Shown: positions 7,438 through 14,392 of the stretch, piece after piece
Layout of the letters: every line of letters begins with the position of its first letter
Numbering within the stretch: position 1 is the first letter of the stretch
Source: CAYVMD01 sp964452465
GTDB taxonomy: Bacteria; Armatimonadota; JACIXR01
Length of the DNA: 16,489 nt
Direction: 5' to 3'
Assembly: GCA_964452465.1 (NCBI GenBank)
Contig: CAYVMD010000046.1
Location: 1 to 16,489, forward strand
Translations under genes and position numbers: made by a program
Notes under the pieces: model-generated
What the model was told of the DNA's origin: nothing
Seen by the model: the letters and a program-made list of their open reading frames with translations, nothing else
The model's database searches: none

Positions 7438-7466
7438 TTGACAAAAAATCCAATATATTCTATCCT
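7438..7466 (+). promoter_or_regulatory. Sigma-70-type promoter for the Ig/LysM/stalk protein
   Basis: A perfect TTGACA (-35) lies at 7438-7443 and TATCCT (-10, four of six consensus bases) at 7461-7466, with the ideal 17-base spacing. It sits in the AT-rich gap between the URO-D stop at 7419 and the next start at 7507, giving a leader of about 35 bases. Confidence 0.65.
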
Positions 7467-7483
7467 CTAAAGAAATTTATGCT

Positions 7484-7499
7484 TTGCAAGGGGGTGCAA
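7484..7499 (+). promoter_or_regulatory. Ribosome-binding site displayed in a hairpin loop
   Basis: TTGCA (7484-7488) and TGCAA (7495-7499) pair around the loop AGGGGG, which is the only Shine-Dalgarno-like sequence before the ATG at 7507. The G run ends 12 bases before the start, longer than ideal. Confidence 0.4.
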
Positions 7500-7506
7500 T
7501 CTTAGA

Positions 7507-9264
7507 ATGTCGTTATCTAAAACTCATAAGATGATGGCAAGCAAGGCATGCATATTGTTCATCGTGATGGCCACAGTTGCTTATGCAACTGGTTATGCTC
7601 CTAAGGTCCTTTTCCTTTCTCCCACCGATGGTGCGCGAATCGGAGGGACAAATGTAAAGATAGTAGTTTCCTTCTCCTCGACCCCTGACCATCCCGTCAA
7701 CCAATTGGAGATGTACCTTGATAATCAGTTGATGGAGAAGGTTCCCTTCGAGATACCTCTTGCCTCAGGTGAACGGGCATTCTATCTTAACGCTTCTCGC
7801 CTCGTTACAGGACCTCATCGCCTCACCGCAAAGGCTTACTGCAGTCCAGAGGATGCGGGGGAAGCTACCATAATGGTTTATGTGGATAATACGGGAAGCG
7901 ATGTGAATCCACCCCGGGTAGAGATACTTTATCCAAAGGAAGGGGCGAAATTATCGGGCAAGGTGGAAGTGAAGATAAGGGCAGAGGATGAATCGGGGAT
8001 CAAATATGTGATGTTGTTCATAGATGACAAGTTCAAATTCCTCAAGAATTACCCTCCCTTCACCGACATGTGGGACACCACCAATTATTCAAATGGACCT
8101 CACAACCTTCAGGCTTTCGCTTACGACCTGATGGAGAACAAAGGGGAATCTTCGAAGGTTAAGGTAATAGTGGATAATCCAACCGGCAAGACCGTGATGG
8201 AGAGCTCCCTCACGGAAAGCACCCAGGAAGGCTCCATAGTCCAACCGCCAACGATCACTCCTCCACCCGCAAAAGAGGTGGAGGCATCCGCTCCCCAGAT
8301 CCACAAGGAAGATATCGGAAAGGCTTTAGAGGCAAAGCCCACGAAGGAAAAGCTTTCTCTCACCCTTTCCCTTCCTACAAGAGAAGCAACCCCACCCTTG
8401 GGAAAGGGGGAAACCAAATCCGCCCCTGCAGAGCCAAAGGTAACCCCTAAAGAAGGAGGAAAGCAGGAGATAACCTCCACGCCCACCATACCTGTCCTGC
8501 CCCCTGTGCTCAGCAAGGGGGAAACCAAATCCGCCCCGATATCCCCCAGCGAAGCGGGAGGAAAAACCCAGAAGTCGCTCTCCCTTGAGGCTACGATAAC
8601 AACGCCCCCCCCTTCAGGGAAGGCAGAGGTAAAGGGAACCCCTATTTCTCCTCAGCCCAAGGAGACCTATGCCAAAGCCCCTAAGACGAAGGGGACACCG
8701 CTTGTAGTGAGCCAAGCTCCCGCCCTTACTATTACTTCTACCTCCCCGGCAATCTCCCCCGCTAATAACAATTTCCAGGTGCACACGGTTAAGAAGGGCG
8801 AATGTTTAATAAGGATAGCTAAGGCATATGGCATTCCTCCCAGCACGATAGCCAGCGTCAACAATCTGTCCAATCCCGATCTTATAAAGGCGGGGGAAAA
8901 ATTGCTCATTCCCCAAATGACCGTGTTCCTCAATGACACAGAGGTGCAGTTCCCGGATGCTCGCCCCTTCGTCCAGGGAAGGTTGGCGCTTCTACCCTTC
9001 CGCGCCGTCTTCGAGACTGCTGGGGGTAGCGTGATCTGGCATGCACCAACCAGGGAGGTAGAGGCGCACCGAGCGGATAAGCACATCCTCCTGAAGATAG
9101 GAAGCAAGGAGGCAAAGGTTAACGAAGAGATCGTCCTCCTGGAGATCCCTGCCTTCATAAGATATAACAGAACCTATGTTCCCGCTTCCTTCTTCCGCGT
9201 TGCCCTGGACGCTCAAGTGGAATGGGATCCCCTCACGGGGCGACTCTACATCTCAGCGCCCTGA
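7507..9264 (+). CDS. Secreted protein with two Ig-like domains, long Pro/Thr/Lys linker, LysM and copper-amine-oxidase-like stalk domain
   Basis: The 585-residue product has a signal peptide (hydrophobic 14-27, likely cut after AYA at 27). Residues 31-127 and 134-224 are two bacterial Ig-like domains, each with a PxDGARI or PKEGAKL entry and a VDN exit. Residues 226-423 form a low-complexity linker rich in Pro, Thr, Ser, Lys and Glu. Residues 425-470 are a LysM domain (VHTVKKGECLIRIAKAYGIP, then KAGEKLLIPQ), which in this family binds peptidoglycan. Residues 472-585 match the copper amine oxidase N-terminal 'stalk' type domain (PF07833-like), with VFLNDTEV, LLPFRAVFETAGGSVIW and YVPASFFRVAL. 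No catalytic domain is visible. A structural or cell-wall-tethering role is inferred. It has its own promoter and lies 71 bases before tgt. Confidence 0.82.
   Translation: MSLSKTHKMMASKACILFIVMATVAYATGYAPKVLFLSPTDGARIGGTNVKIVVSFSSTPDHPVNQLEMYLDNQLMEKVPFEIPLASGERAFYLNASRLVTGPHRLTAKAYCSPEDAGEATIMVYVDNTGSDVNPPRVEILYPKEGAKLSGKVEVKIRAEDESGIKYVMLFIDDKFKFLKNYPPFTDMWDTTNYSNGPHNLQAFAYDLMENKGESSKVKVIVDNPTGKTVMESSLTESTQEGSIVQPPTITPPPAKEVEASAPQIHKEDIGKALEAKPTKEKLSLTLSLPTREATPPLGKGETKSAPAEPKVTPKEGGKQEITSTPTIPVLPPVLSKGETKSAPISPSEAGGKTQKSLSLEATITTPPPSGKAEVKGTPISPQPKETYAKAPKTKGTPLVVSQAPALTITSTSPAISPANNNFQVHTVKKGECLIRIAKAYGIPPSTIASVNNLSNPDLIKAGEKLLIPQMTVFLNDTEVQFPDARPFVQGRLALLPFRAVFETAGGSVIWHAPTREVEAHRADKHILLKIGSKEAKVNEEIVLLEIPAFIRYNRTYVPASFFRVALDAQVEWDPLTGRLYISAP
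8404..8537 (+). repeat. In-frame 23-bp direct repeat in the linker
   Basis: The same 23 bases occur at 8404-8426 and 8515-8537, 111 bases (37 codons) apart, encoding KGETKSAP twice. A diverged third copy (GKAEVKGTP) lies near 8617-8643. This shows that the linker grew by duplication. Confidence 0.75.
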
Positions 9265-9302
9265 ATTTCTGATTTAGGTTTTCAAATACTCGCGGCGATT
9301 TT

Positions 9303-9331
9303 TAGCTCTGCAAAAGCGGAAGGAAGAGCTA
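9303..9331 (+). promoter_or_regulatory. Hairpin overlapping the tgt ribosome-binding site
   Basis: TAGCTCT (9303-9309) and AGAGCTA (9325-9331) are perfect 7-base complements around a 15-base loop. The tgt Shine-Dalgarno AGGAAGA (9321-9327) lies partly in the loop and partly in the 3' arm, 8 bases before the ATG at 9336. The stem could therefore limit translation of tgt. No preQ1-riboswitch consensus is evident. Confidence 0.4.
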
Positions 9332-9335
9332 TTCC

Positions 9336-10463
9336 ATGGCGTTTTCGGTTGTGAAAACATCGTCACAATGTAAGGCAAGGGCGGGCTTATTACATACTCC
9401 CCATGCAACCATTCCGACGCCCGCCTTTATGCCGGTAGGAACCCAAGCCACGGTTAAAGCTATGAGTTCGGAGGAAGTGGCTTCCATGGGTTATAGGTTG
9501 ATCCTTTCCAATACCTACCACCTTTATCTGCGTCCGGGAGTCAAGATAATCGAGGAGGCAGGAGGTCTGCACAAATTCATGAATTGGCCCTACGCTATAT
9601 TGACGGATAGCGGCGGCTTCCAAGCGTATAGCTTGCTTGACCTAACGAAGATCGACGATGAAGGCATCCTCTTCCGCTCCTATATAGACGGCTCGGAGCA
9701 CTTCCTCACTCCTGAGGATGTGGTTTCCATCCAAGAAAGGCTGGGGTCGGACATAGCGATGGTTTTGGACGAATGCATTCCCTATCCTTCCCCGAAGGAT
9801 TATGCTAGAGAGGCAACGCTCAGGACCTCCCTTTGGGCGGAGAGATGTAGGAAGGCACATAAAAGGGAGGATCAACTGCTTTTCGGCATCGTTCAGGGAG
9901 GCATCTACCAGGATCTGCGGAGGGAAAGCGCCTTGCGTATCACTTCCCTTGGGTTCGATGGATACGCAGTGGGCGGTGTAAGCGTGGGGGAACCCGAAGA
10001 GTTCATGTGGGAGGTAATCTCTTGGGTTGAACCCCTTCTGCCCTTTTCTAAGCCCCGCTATGTGATGGGGGTTGGTTCACCGGTGGACCTCCTCAAGGCG
10101 ATAGAAATGGGAATGGACCTTTTCGATTGCGTTCTCCCCACACGATTGGGACGGAATGGCTGTATTTATACACGGGAGGGGAAGTTAAACATAAAAAACG
10201 CCCGCTTTGCCACCGACTTCTCCCCCCTTGACCCTACCTGCGATTGCTGGGCCTGCAAAGGCTACACCCGCGCCTACCTTCGCCATCTTTACAAAGCGGA
10301 GGAGATCTTAGCAGCTCGCCTCGCTACCTTTCACAACCTATACTTCTACCGCCGCCTCGTAAGGGAAGTCCGTCAGGCGATATTAGAGGATCGCTTCCTC
10401 CAATTTAAGGAGGATTTCCTCGCTACATATACCAAGGCTTCCTCTCAAGAGGAAACGGAATAA
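9336..10463 (+). CDS. tgt: Queuine/preQ1 tRNA-guanine transglycosylase
   Basis: This 375-residue protein is full length for bacterial TGT, which replaces guanine at position 34 of GUN-anticodon tRNAs with preQ1 in queuosine synthesis. The general acid Asp is D91 in TDSGGFQ; the nucleophile is D264 in FDCVLPTRLGRNG; the zinc site is C302, C304, C307 (CDCWAC) and H333 (TFHNL). GIVQGG (184-189) and AVGGVSVGE (211-219) are the usual base-recognition segments. A small deviation is GGFQAYSL where GGFQVFSL is more usual. AGGAAGA at 9321-9327 supports the ATG at 9336. No other queuosine gene is nearby, and the neighbours are envelope proteins, so it appears to stand alone. Its stop is only 9 bases from the stop of the convergent lipoprotein gene. 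Confidence 0.96.
   Translation: MAFSVVKTSSQCKARAGLLHTPHATIPTPAFMPVGTQATVKAMSSEEVASMGYRLILSNTYHLYLRPGVKIIEEAGGLHKFMNWPYAILTDSGGFQAYSLLDLTKIDDEGILFRSYIDGSEHFLTPEDVVSIQERLGSDIAMVLDECIPYPSPKDYAREATLRTSLWAERCRKAHKREDQLLFGIVQGGIYQDLRRESALRITSLGFDGYAVGGVSVGEPEEFMWEVISWVEPLLPFSKPRYVMGVGSPVDLLKAIEMGMDLFDCVLPTRLGRNGCIYTREGKLNIKNARFATDFSPLDPTCDCWACKGYTRAYLRHLYKAEEILAARLATFHNLYFYRRLVREVRQAILEDRFLQFKEDFLATYTKASSQEETE
10439..10454. repeat. Small palindrome at the 3' end of tgt, possible weak bidirectional 3' element
   Basis: TTCCTC (10439-10444) and GAGGAA (10449-10454) pair around TCAA. It lies within the last codons of tgt, near the convergent stops at 10463 and 10473. Neither strand has a T-run after it, so a terminator role is uncertain. 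Confidence 0.25.
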
Positions 10464-10472
10464 CTCTCTACT

Positions 10473-11477
10473 TCACCACTTAACGGGAATTCCCAATTTC
10501 TCCAAGGAAGCGCGGTATTCCTCCAGGTTATCCTTTGTTACGACATCCACTCCCGTATCGATGATGCGGTTCTTGGGGATCAGCATGAGCGCCTTATCCT
10601 CTCCCATTTGCACGATGTCACGAAGTAGAGCCACGCTGAGATAACCCATCATATAGGGTCTTTGTCCTACGGTAGCGGTTATAACTCCTTTCTTTATATA
10701 TTCCATATGCTCCGGCGTGGTATCGAAGCAGACGATCTTCACCTTTCCTGCTTTTCCAGCGGACTCCACCGCATGGGCCGCTGCAGGACCGTTGAAGGCA
10801 TACACGCCATAGAAGGCAGAAAGATCGGGGTGAGCAGAAAGCGCTGCCTCTGCGTTAGCAACTGCCTTAGACTGGTCCTCGTAATCGCAAACCGTATCCA
10901 CTATCTTTATACCGGGATACTTGGATATGGCGTCCTTGAATCCTTGCATCCTCTCCAAGGAATTGATGGCGGTGAGGGAACCGGTGGCGATAACGACCTT
11001 GCCCTTTCCGTTTAAGAACTTCGCCAAGGTCTCCCCCGCGATCCTACCTGCTTCGTAGTTTCCCGTTCCGATATAAGCAAGTCTACCCGATTTGGGGGCG
11101 TCGGTGTCTATGGCAACACAGGGAATCCCCATATCCAGCGCTTTCCTTATCGTTTCCGTGACCGCGTCCGGATCGGAAGCGGCGAAGGCAATACCATCGA
11201 CTTTCATGGAGATATAACTTTCCAATTGGGAAATTTGTGCCCTCACATCCTCTTTAGGAGGGACATAGAAGTAGACATCCACGCCTAGGTCTTTCCCTGC
11301 CGCTTCCGCCCCCAACTTCACCTCGTCCCAATAAGGGTGAATGGATTTCCCCAATACCGCTATGTGCAAAGTGCGCTTTACCGCTTGCCCCTCGGAGACT
11401 TCTTTCTTCTTCACTCTCTCAGCACATCCCGCGAGGAACAAAAACCCACATATGGTTAAAAGTAACCATCTCCTCAT
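10473..11477 (-). CDS. Periplasmic sugar-binding lipoprotein of the ribose/xylose (RbsB-like) ABC transporter family
   Basis: The 334-residue protein has a lipoprotein signal with lipobox LAGC (Cys 18), so it is lipid-anchored outside the inner membrane. Residues 37-320 match the type I periplasmic binding fold of sugar ABC transporters (Peripla_BP_4): the N-terminal strand LHIAVLGKSIHPYWDEVKLGAEAA, VDGIAFAASDPDAV (93-106), GIPCVAIDTDAP (117-128), YIGTGNYEAGRIAGETL (135-151) and the C-lobe TVGQRPYMMGYLSVALL (269-285). It delivers a sugar or related small molecule to a permease, but no permease or ATPase gene is present in this window. AAGGAGGG at 11485-11492 gives a strong start at 11477. The gene lies 70 bases after the 945-residue secreted protein and has its own likely promoter. 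The sugar cannot be told from sequence. Confidence 0.9.
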   Translation of the reverse strand: MRRWLLLTICGFLFLAGCAERVKKKEVSEGQAVKRTLHIAVLGKSIHPYWDEVKLGAEAAGKDLGVDVYFYVPPKEDVRAQISQLESYISMKVDGIAFAASDPDAVTETIRKALDMGIPCVAIDTDAPKSGRLAYIGTGNYEAGRIAGETLAKFLNGKGKVVIATGSLTAINSLERMQGFKDAISKYPGIKIVDTVCDYEDQSKAVANAEAALSAHPDLSAFYGVYAFNGPAAAHAVESAGKAGKVKIVCFDTTPEHMEYIKKGVITATVGQRPYMMGYLSVALLRDIVQMGEDKALMLIPKNRIIDTGVDVVTKDNLEEYRASLEKLGIPVKW

Positions 11478-11495
11478 CTCTTAACCCTCCTTTTT

Positions 11496-11537
11496 AACCG
11501 ATTATTCTTATAAATCATCCCTCTTTCCCCTTCGGTT
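11496..11537. repeat. Inverted repeat around the lipoprotein-gene promoter, candidate operator
   Basis: AACCGA (11496-11501) and TCGGTT (11532-11537) are perfect 6-base complements with 30 bases between them. They bracket the candidate -10 and touch the -35 of the minus-strand promoter. The spacing would suit a dimeric repressor holding two sites, or chance. Confidence 0.3.
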
Positions 11538-11542
11538 GTCAA
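11514..11542 (-). promoter_or_regulatory. Sigma-70-type promoter for the sugar-binding lipoprotein gene
   Basis: On the minus strand a perfect TTGACA lies at 11537-11542 and GATGAT (four of six consensus bases) at 11514-11519, with 17 bases between. It falls in the short gap after the stop of the 945-residue protein gene (11548) and before the strong ribosome-binding site at 11485-11492. Confidence 0.55.
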
Positions 11543-11547
11543 CGCAT

Positions 11548-14385
11548 TTATCGCAGGATGAATGTCCTGATGCTCCTCACTTTTTCTCCCTCGCTATTTG
11601 CCTCTATCTCCAGTAGATAAATTCCCCCAGGAACGAGCCTCCCCTGTTCGTCTCTTCCATCCCAAGAAATGATGTTTATGCCTTCCCTCGTGCCCCTGGA
11701 GTAGATGACGCGCAACTTATTCCCGTTGAGGGAGGAAATGATCGCTCTTGTCTCCGCCTCCCGGGAAAGGGAAAAGGAAAAACTCACCTTACCCCTTGTG
11801 CTATTAACCAACAGATTGCTTATTAGGAGGGGATTCTTCCTCTTCATCGCAATGAGGAACTCGCGCGGTCCTCCATCGCCCTCGAATTTATAGGAGGCGG
11901 AATGAAGCAGGGAAACCTTATTGCCATTGGAGAGATCGGTAAGGAAGAGGGAGAAGCCTCGAGGAAAGGCGGAAAGATCCGGCCAGGAAATGACGCATTC
12001 GCCCTTCGTGGCGATCCGCAATAGCCATTGGGAGGGGCTTAAGAAGGGCTTCATGTCCCAGGCAAGTAGCCCGCTTTCCCCCACGAAAGCAGCAAGAGGA
12101 GAAGAGGCGAAAGGAGGGGGAAATTCGAGATCATAGATATCGGAAGAGAGAGAAGCCCCCCTCATTTGCCCAAATAATAGGGAGACCTCTTTCCCCTGGG
12201 AGAAGATCCTGAGCTTTGCCACCCATCCCTCTTGAGAAGGGGTAGACCTGGATACCATTTTCCTCCCCTTATTTGGTCCGGGAACTATCAGCCAACATTC
12301 TTTGAAGCACTTAAGCCAATATCCTTCCCAGGGTTGGAGCACCCCTTGGAGAGGGTCTAATTCCTCATACTCTCCCTTTTGGGGGTTGAAACGCCAAAGG
12401 GTACGGGAGATATATCCTCTTTTATTCGCTTCGGCGAAACTAACGGGTTGGGGCTCGCCCGGGATTTTCACCATAAGGTTGCCCAGGGGGCATCCCCCCT
12501 CAGTAAAGGGATAGCCTATTTGATTCCAACCTCGGCTAAGGCTGATGGAGAATTCGCTATCCAGGGCTCGGGCATAGCCCTCCAACTCTATATTCCTATC
12601 CTCCAAGAGGCGGAGGAAGTAGCCATTGCCCAGGGAGAAGCCAACATCGGGATACAACCTGTATTTATTCGTCCCCTCCTTGAGGGGATCCCAACGGGCG
12701 AGGAGGAGCCTATCGGGTGGAATGCTCAGGGCGGAGGAGGCATCGTGGGAGGCAGGTTCCAGAGGGGGGCTTATCATATAAAGTCCTTTGGAGAAAACCT
12801 TGCTTACCTTGGTCTTCTCCCTTGGCGTGGAGATCACCACTGCATAACCCTTATCTCCAAAATTTACCCTCCTTTGAACGGTTTTCCCTTCGGGAGAGGT
12901 AAAAACGATATCCATTTTTTGCCATCCTGTTATCGGGTAATCCACGCCAAAAACGCCCTTAGTCAAAGGAACGTTCGTTCCGTTTATGGAGAAATCGCCA
13001 TCCAGCCCTTCCTTAAGCACTCCATATACCTCCTTGGGGTCGGCAGTGCTTCCGGTTACGCCATAGGGGAATGGAATAGAAACCGATACTCCTCCCAGGG
13101 AAAACTCAATGGTTACCCTTTGGCTTCCCCCTATGTTAAAGAATTTCGGTGCTACGAAGCCCAGTCCATCCTGTATATCTACTATTTCATATTGTGGTTC
13201 AACGGGCAGATCGATGCTGAAGTCGTAGTTCCAATAGCGGGGCATAACCTGCCCGTTGAGGGGAAACTCATCTCCCGCTTCGGCACGGAAGTAAACTAAA
13301 ATCATGTAGAGTCCGAACCCCTCGGTGTCGGGGTTATCTGGCACATCGGGCATATTCCAAACATAGAGGTTAGGTCCATACTGGGGCTGGGTTTGGAAGA
13401 TATACTGCTGGGAGTACCACTCATCAAAGGGAAGATTTTCCACCCAAGGGACAACCTGGGCACAGAGGGACTTCAACTTTTCTTCGTCGGAAGAGGTTGA
13501 AGGATCTATGACGACGCGCTGATAATAAAGAGAGTTGAAAGCGCTAAAGAAGAAAGGGTTTTCAATGTAGATCTTCAGCCAAGCGGATAGGGCTTGGGCG
13601 TGCCGCCAAATGGTCATCCCTTGGAAGGATTGGGGCCAAAAGGTGGGGGAAGCAAGGGCAGGTTGGTTGAGGAGGTCGTATATTTGGAGCAGATAGAAGG
13701 TGCAATAATAGGGAAAGTCCTCTTGGGGAAATGCAAGGGAAAAGATCACCCGGGTTGCAGCCCAGGTCATGCCTTCCTCCCAGGCGTCAAATCCTATTTG
13801 GTGGGGACCGTGAAAAGCGTGGAGCATGAGATGGAGAAGCCGATAGGCGGTTTCCACATCCCCTGCTCTTCCCCATTCCATCCGAATGGTGGCAGTGGAA
13901 ACATCGTAAACCCCTGCTAATACAACCTGCAAATCGGATAGGGAGGTATCCTTCTTTATCGTAACAACCCCACCCCAAGCAGGGTCTCCATACACTTGCT
14001 TTATTTGAGGATATAAAATTTGAACGAATCCCCTCAACTTGGTTTCCTCATCGGAGGTCCATCCCTCATACCGGAAGGTCAATTCGCCCCGCGTGGCTTT
14101 GGGAAGTAGCAATTTTCCCCTCTCTCGCAGGTAGACCAAGCGATCGAAGGCAGGGGGAAGCCTCCTTTGAAAGGATTTTAATCGTCTCAAAGCCTCCCAT
14201 TCCCTCATTATTTCCCCTCCCCCACCGCGCCTAAGCAGGGCATTCCATATGGCACTGTCAACCTCTAATTTATTTGAAGCATCGTTCACATCCACAACGA
14301 GCGCGCCGGGAGGGATGGCAAAAACGGAAGAATAGAGCAAAAAGAAAACCGTGGAGATGAGAAATCTCTTAATCAAACTTTTCAC
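11548..14385 (-). CDS. Large secreted protein with degenerate zincin-like motif, duplicated module and FlgD-like C-terminal domain
   Basis: This 945-residue protein has a signal peptide (residues 1-23, likely cut after VFA). Residues 100-215 resemble the core of a zinc metallopeptidase: HLMLH (185-189) and WEEGMTWAA (202-210), but the catalytic Glu of HExxH is Leu. Residues 350-528 are beta-rich, with an Ig-like part near 480-520. Residues 531-603 and 615-703 are two copies of one module (GLYMISPPL and GWNQIGYPF at the start, GYFLRLL and GYWLKCF at the end). Residues 865-944 match a FlgD Ig-like C-terminal domain (INIISWDGRDEQGRLVPGGIYLLEIEA). The start is GTG at 14383-14385 with TAGGAT upstream; TTG at 14374-14376, behind GAGGTG, is an alternative. 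It begins 7 bases after the outer-membrane protein gene, so the two are probably co-translated. Function unknown; surface or secreted role inferred. Confidence 0.75.
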   Translation of the reverse strand: MKSLIKRFLISTVFFLLYSSVFAIPPGALVVDVNDASNKLEVDSAIWNALLRRGGGGEIMREWEALRRLKSFQRRLPPAFDRLVYLRERGKLLLPKATRGELTFRYEGWTSDEETKLRGFVQILYPQIKQVYGDPAWGGVVTIKKDTSLSDLQVVLAGVYDVSTATIRMEWGRAGDVETAYRLLHLMLHAFHGPHQIGFDAWEEGMTWAATRVIFSLAFPQEDFPYYCTFYLLQIYDLLNQPALASPTFWPQSFQGMTIWRHAQALSAWLKIYIENPFFFSAFNSLYYQRVVIDPSTSSDEEKLKSLCAQVVPWVENLPFDEWYSQQYIFQTQPQYGPNLYVWNMPDVPDNPDTEGFGLYMILVYFRAEAGDEFPLNGQVMPRYWNYDFSIDLPVEPQYEIVDIQDGLGFVAPKFFNIGGSQRVTIEFSLGGVSVSIPFPYGVTGSTADPKEVYGVLKEGLDGDFSINGTNVPLTKGVFGVDYPITGWQKMDIVFTSPEGKTVQRRVNFGDKGYAVVISTPREKTKVSKVFSKGLYMISPPLEPASHDASSALSIPPDRLLLARWDPLKEGTNKYRLYPDVGFSLGNGYFLRLLEDRNIELEGYARALDSEFSISLSRGWNQIGYPFTEGGCPLGNLMVKIPGEPQPVSFAEANKRGYISRTLWRFNPQKGEYEELDPLQGVLQPWEGYWLKCFKECWLIVPGPNKGRKMVSRSTPSQEGWVAKLRIFSQGKEVSLLFGQMRGASLSSDIYDLEFPPPFASSPLAAFVGESGLLAWDMKPFLSPSQWLLRIATKGECVISWPDLSAFPRGFSLFLTDLSNGNKVSLLHSASYKFEGDGGPREFLIAMKRKNPLLISNLLVNSTRGKVSFSFSLSREAETRAIISSLNGNKLRVIYSRGTREGINIISWDGRDEQGRLVPGGIYLLEIEANSEGEKVRSIRTFILR

Positions 14386-14392
14386 CTCTATC

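Noticed and set aside
7424..7450. TGCCC-GAAA-GGGCA as an intrinsic terminator of the URO-D gene.
   Set aside because: The stem is only 5 bp and is followed by TTGACAAAAAA rather than a T-run.
12379..13299. 306-codon open frame on the plus strand opposite the 945-residue protein gene.
   Set aside because: It has no recognisable domain, no ribosome-binding site, and mirrors the codon bias of the real minus-strand gene; it is a shadow frame.
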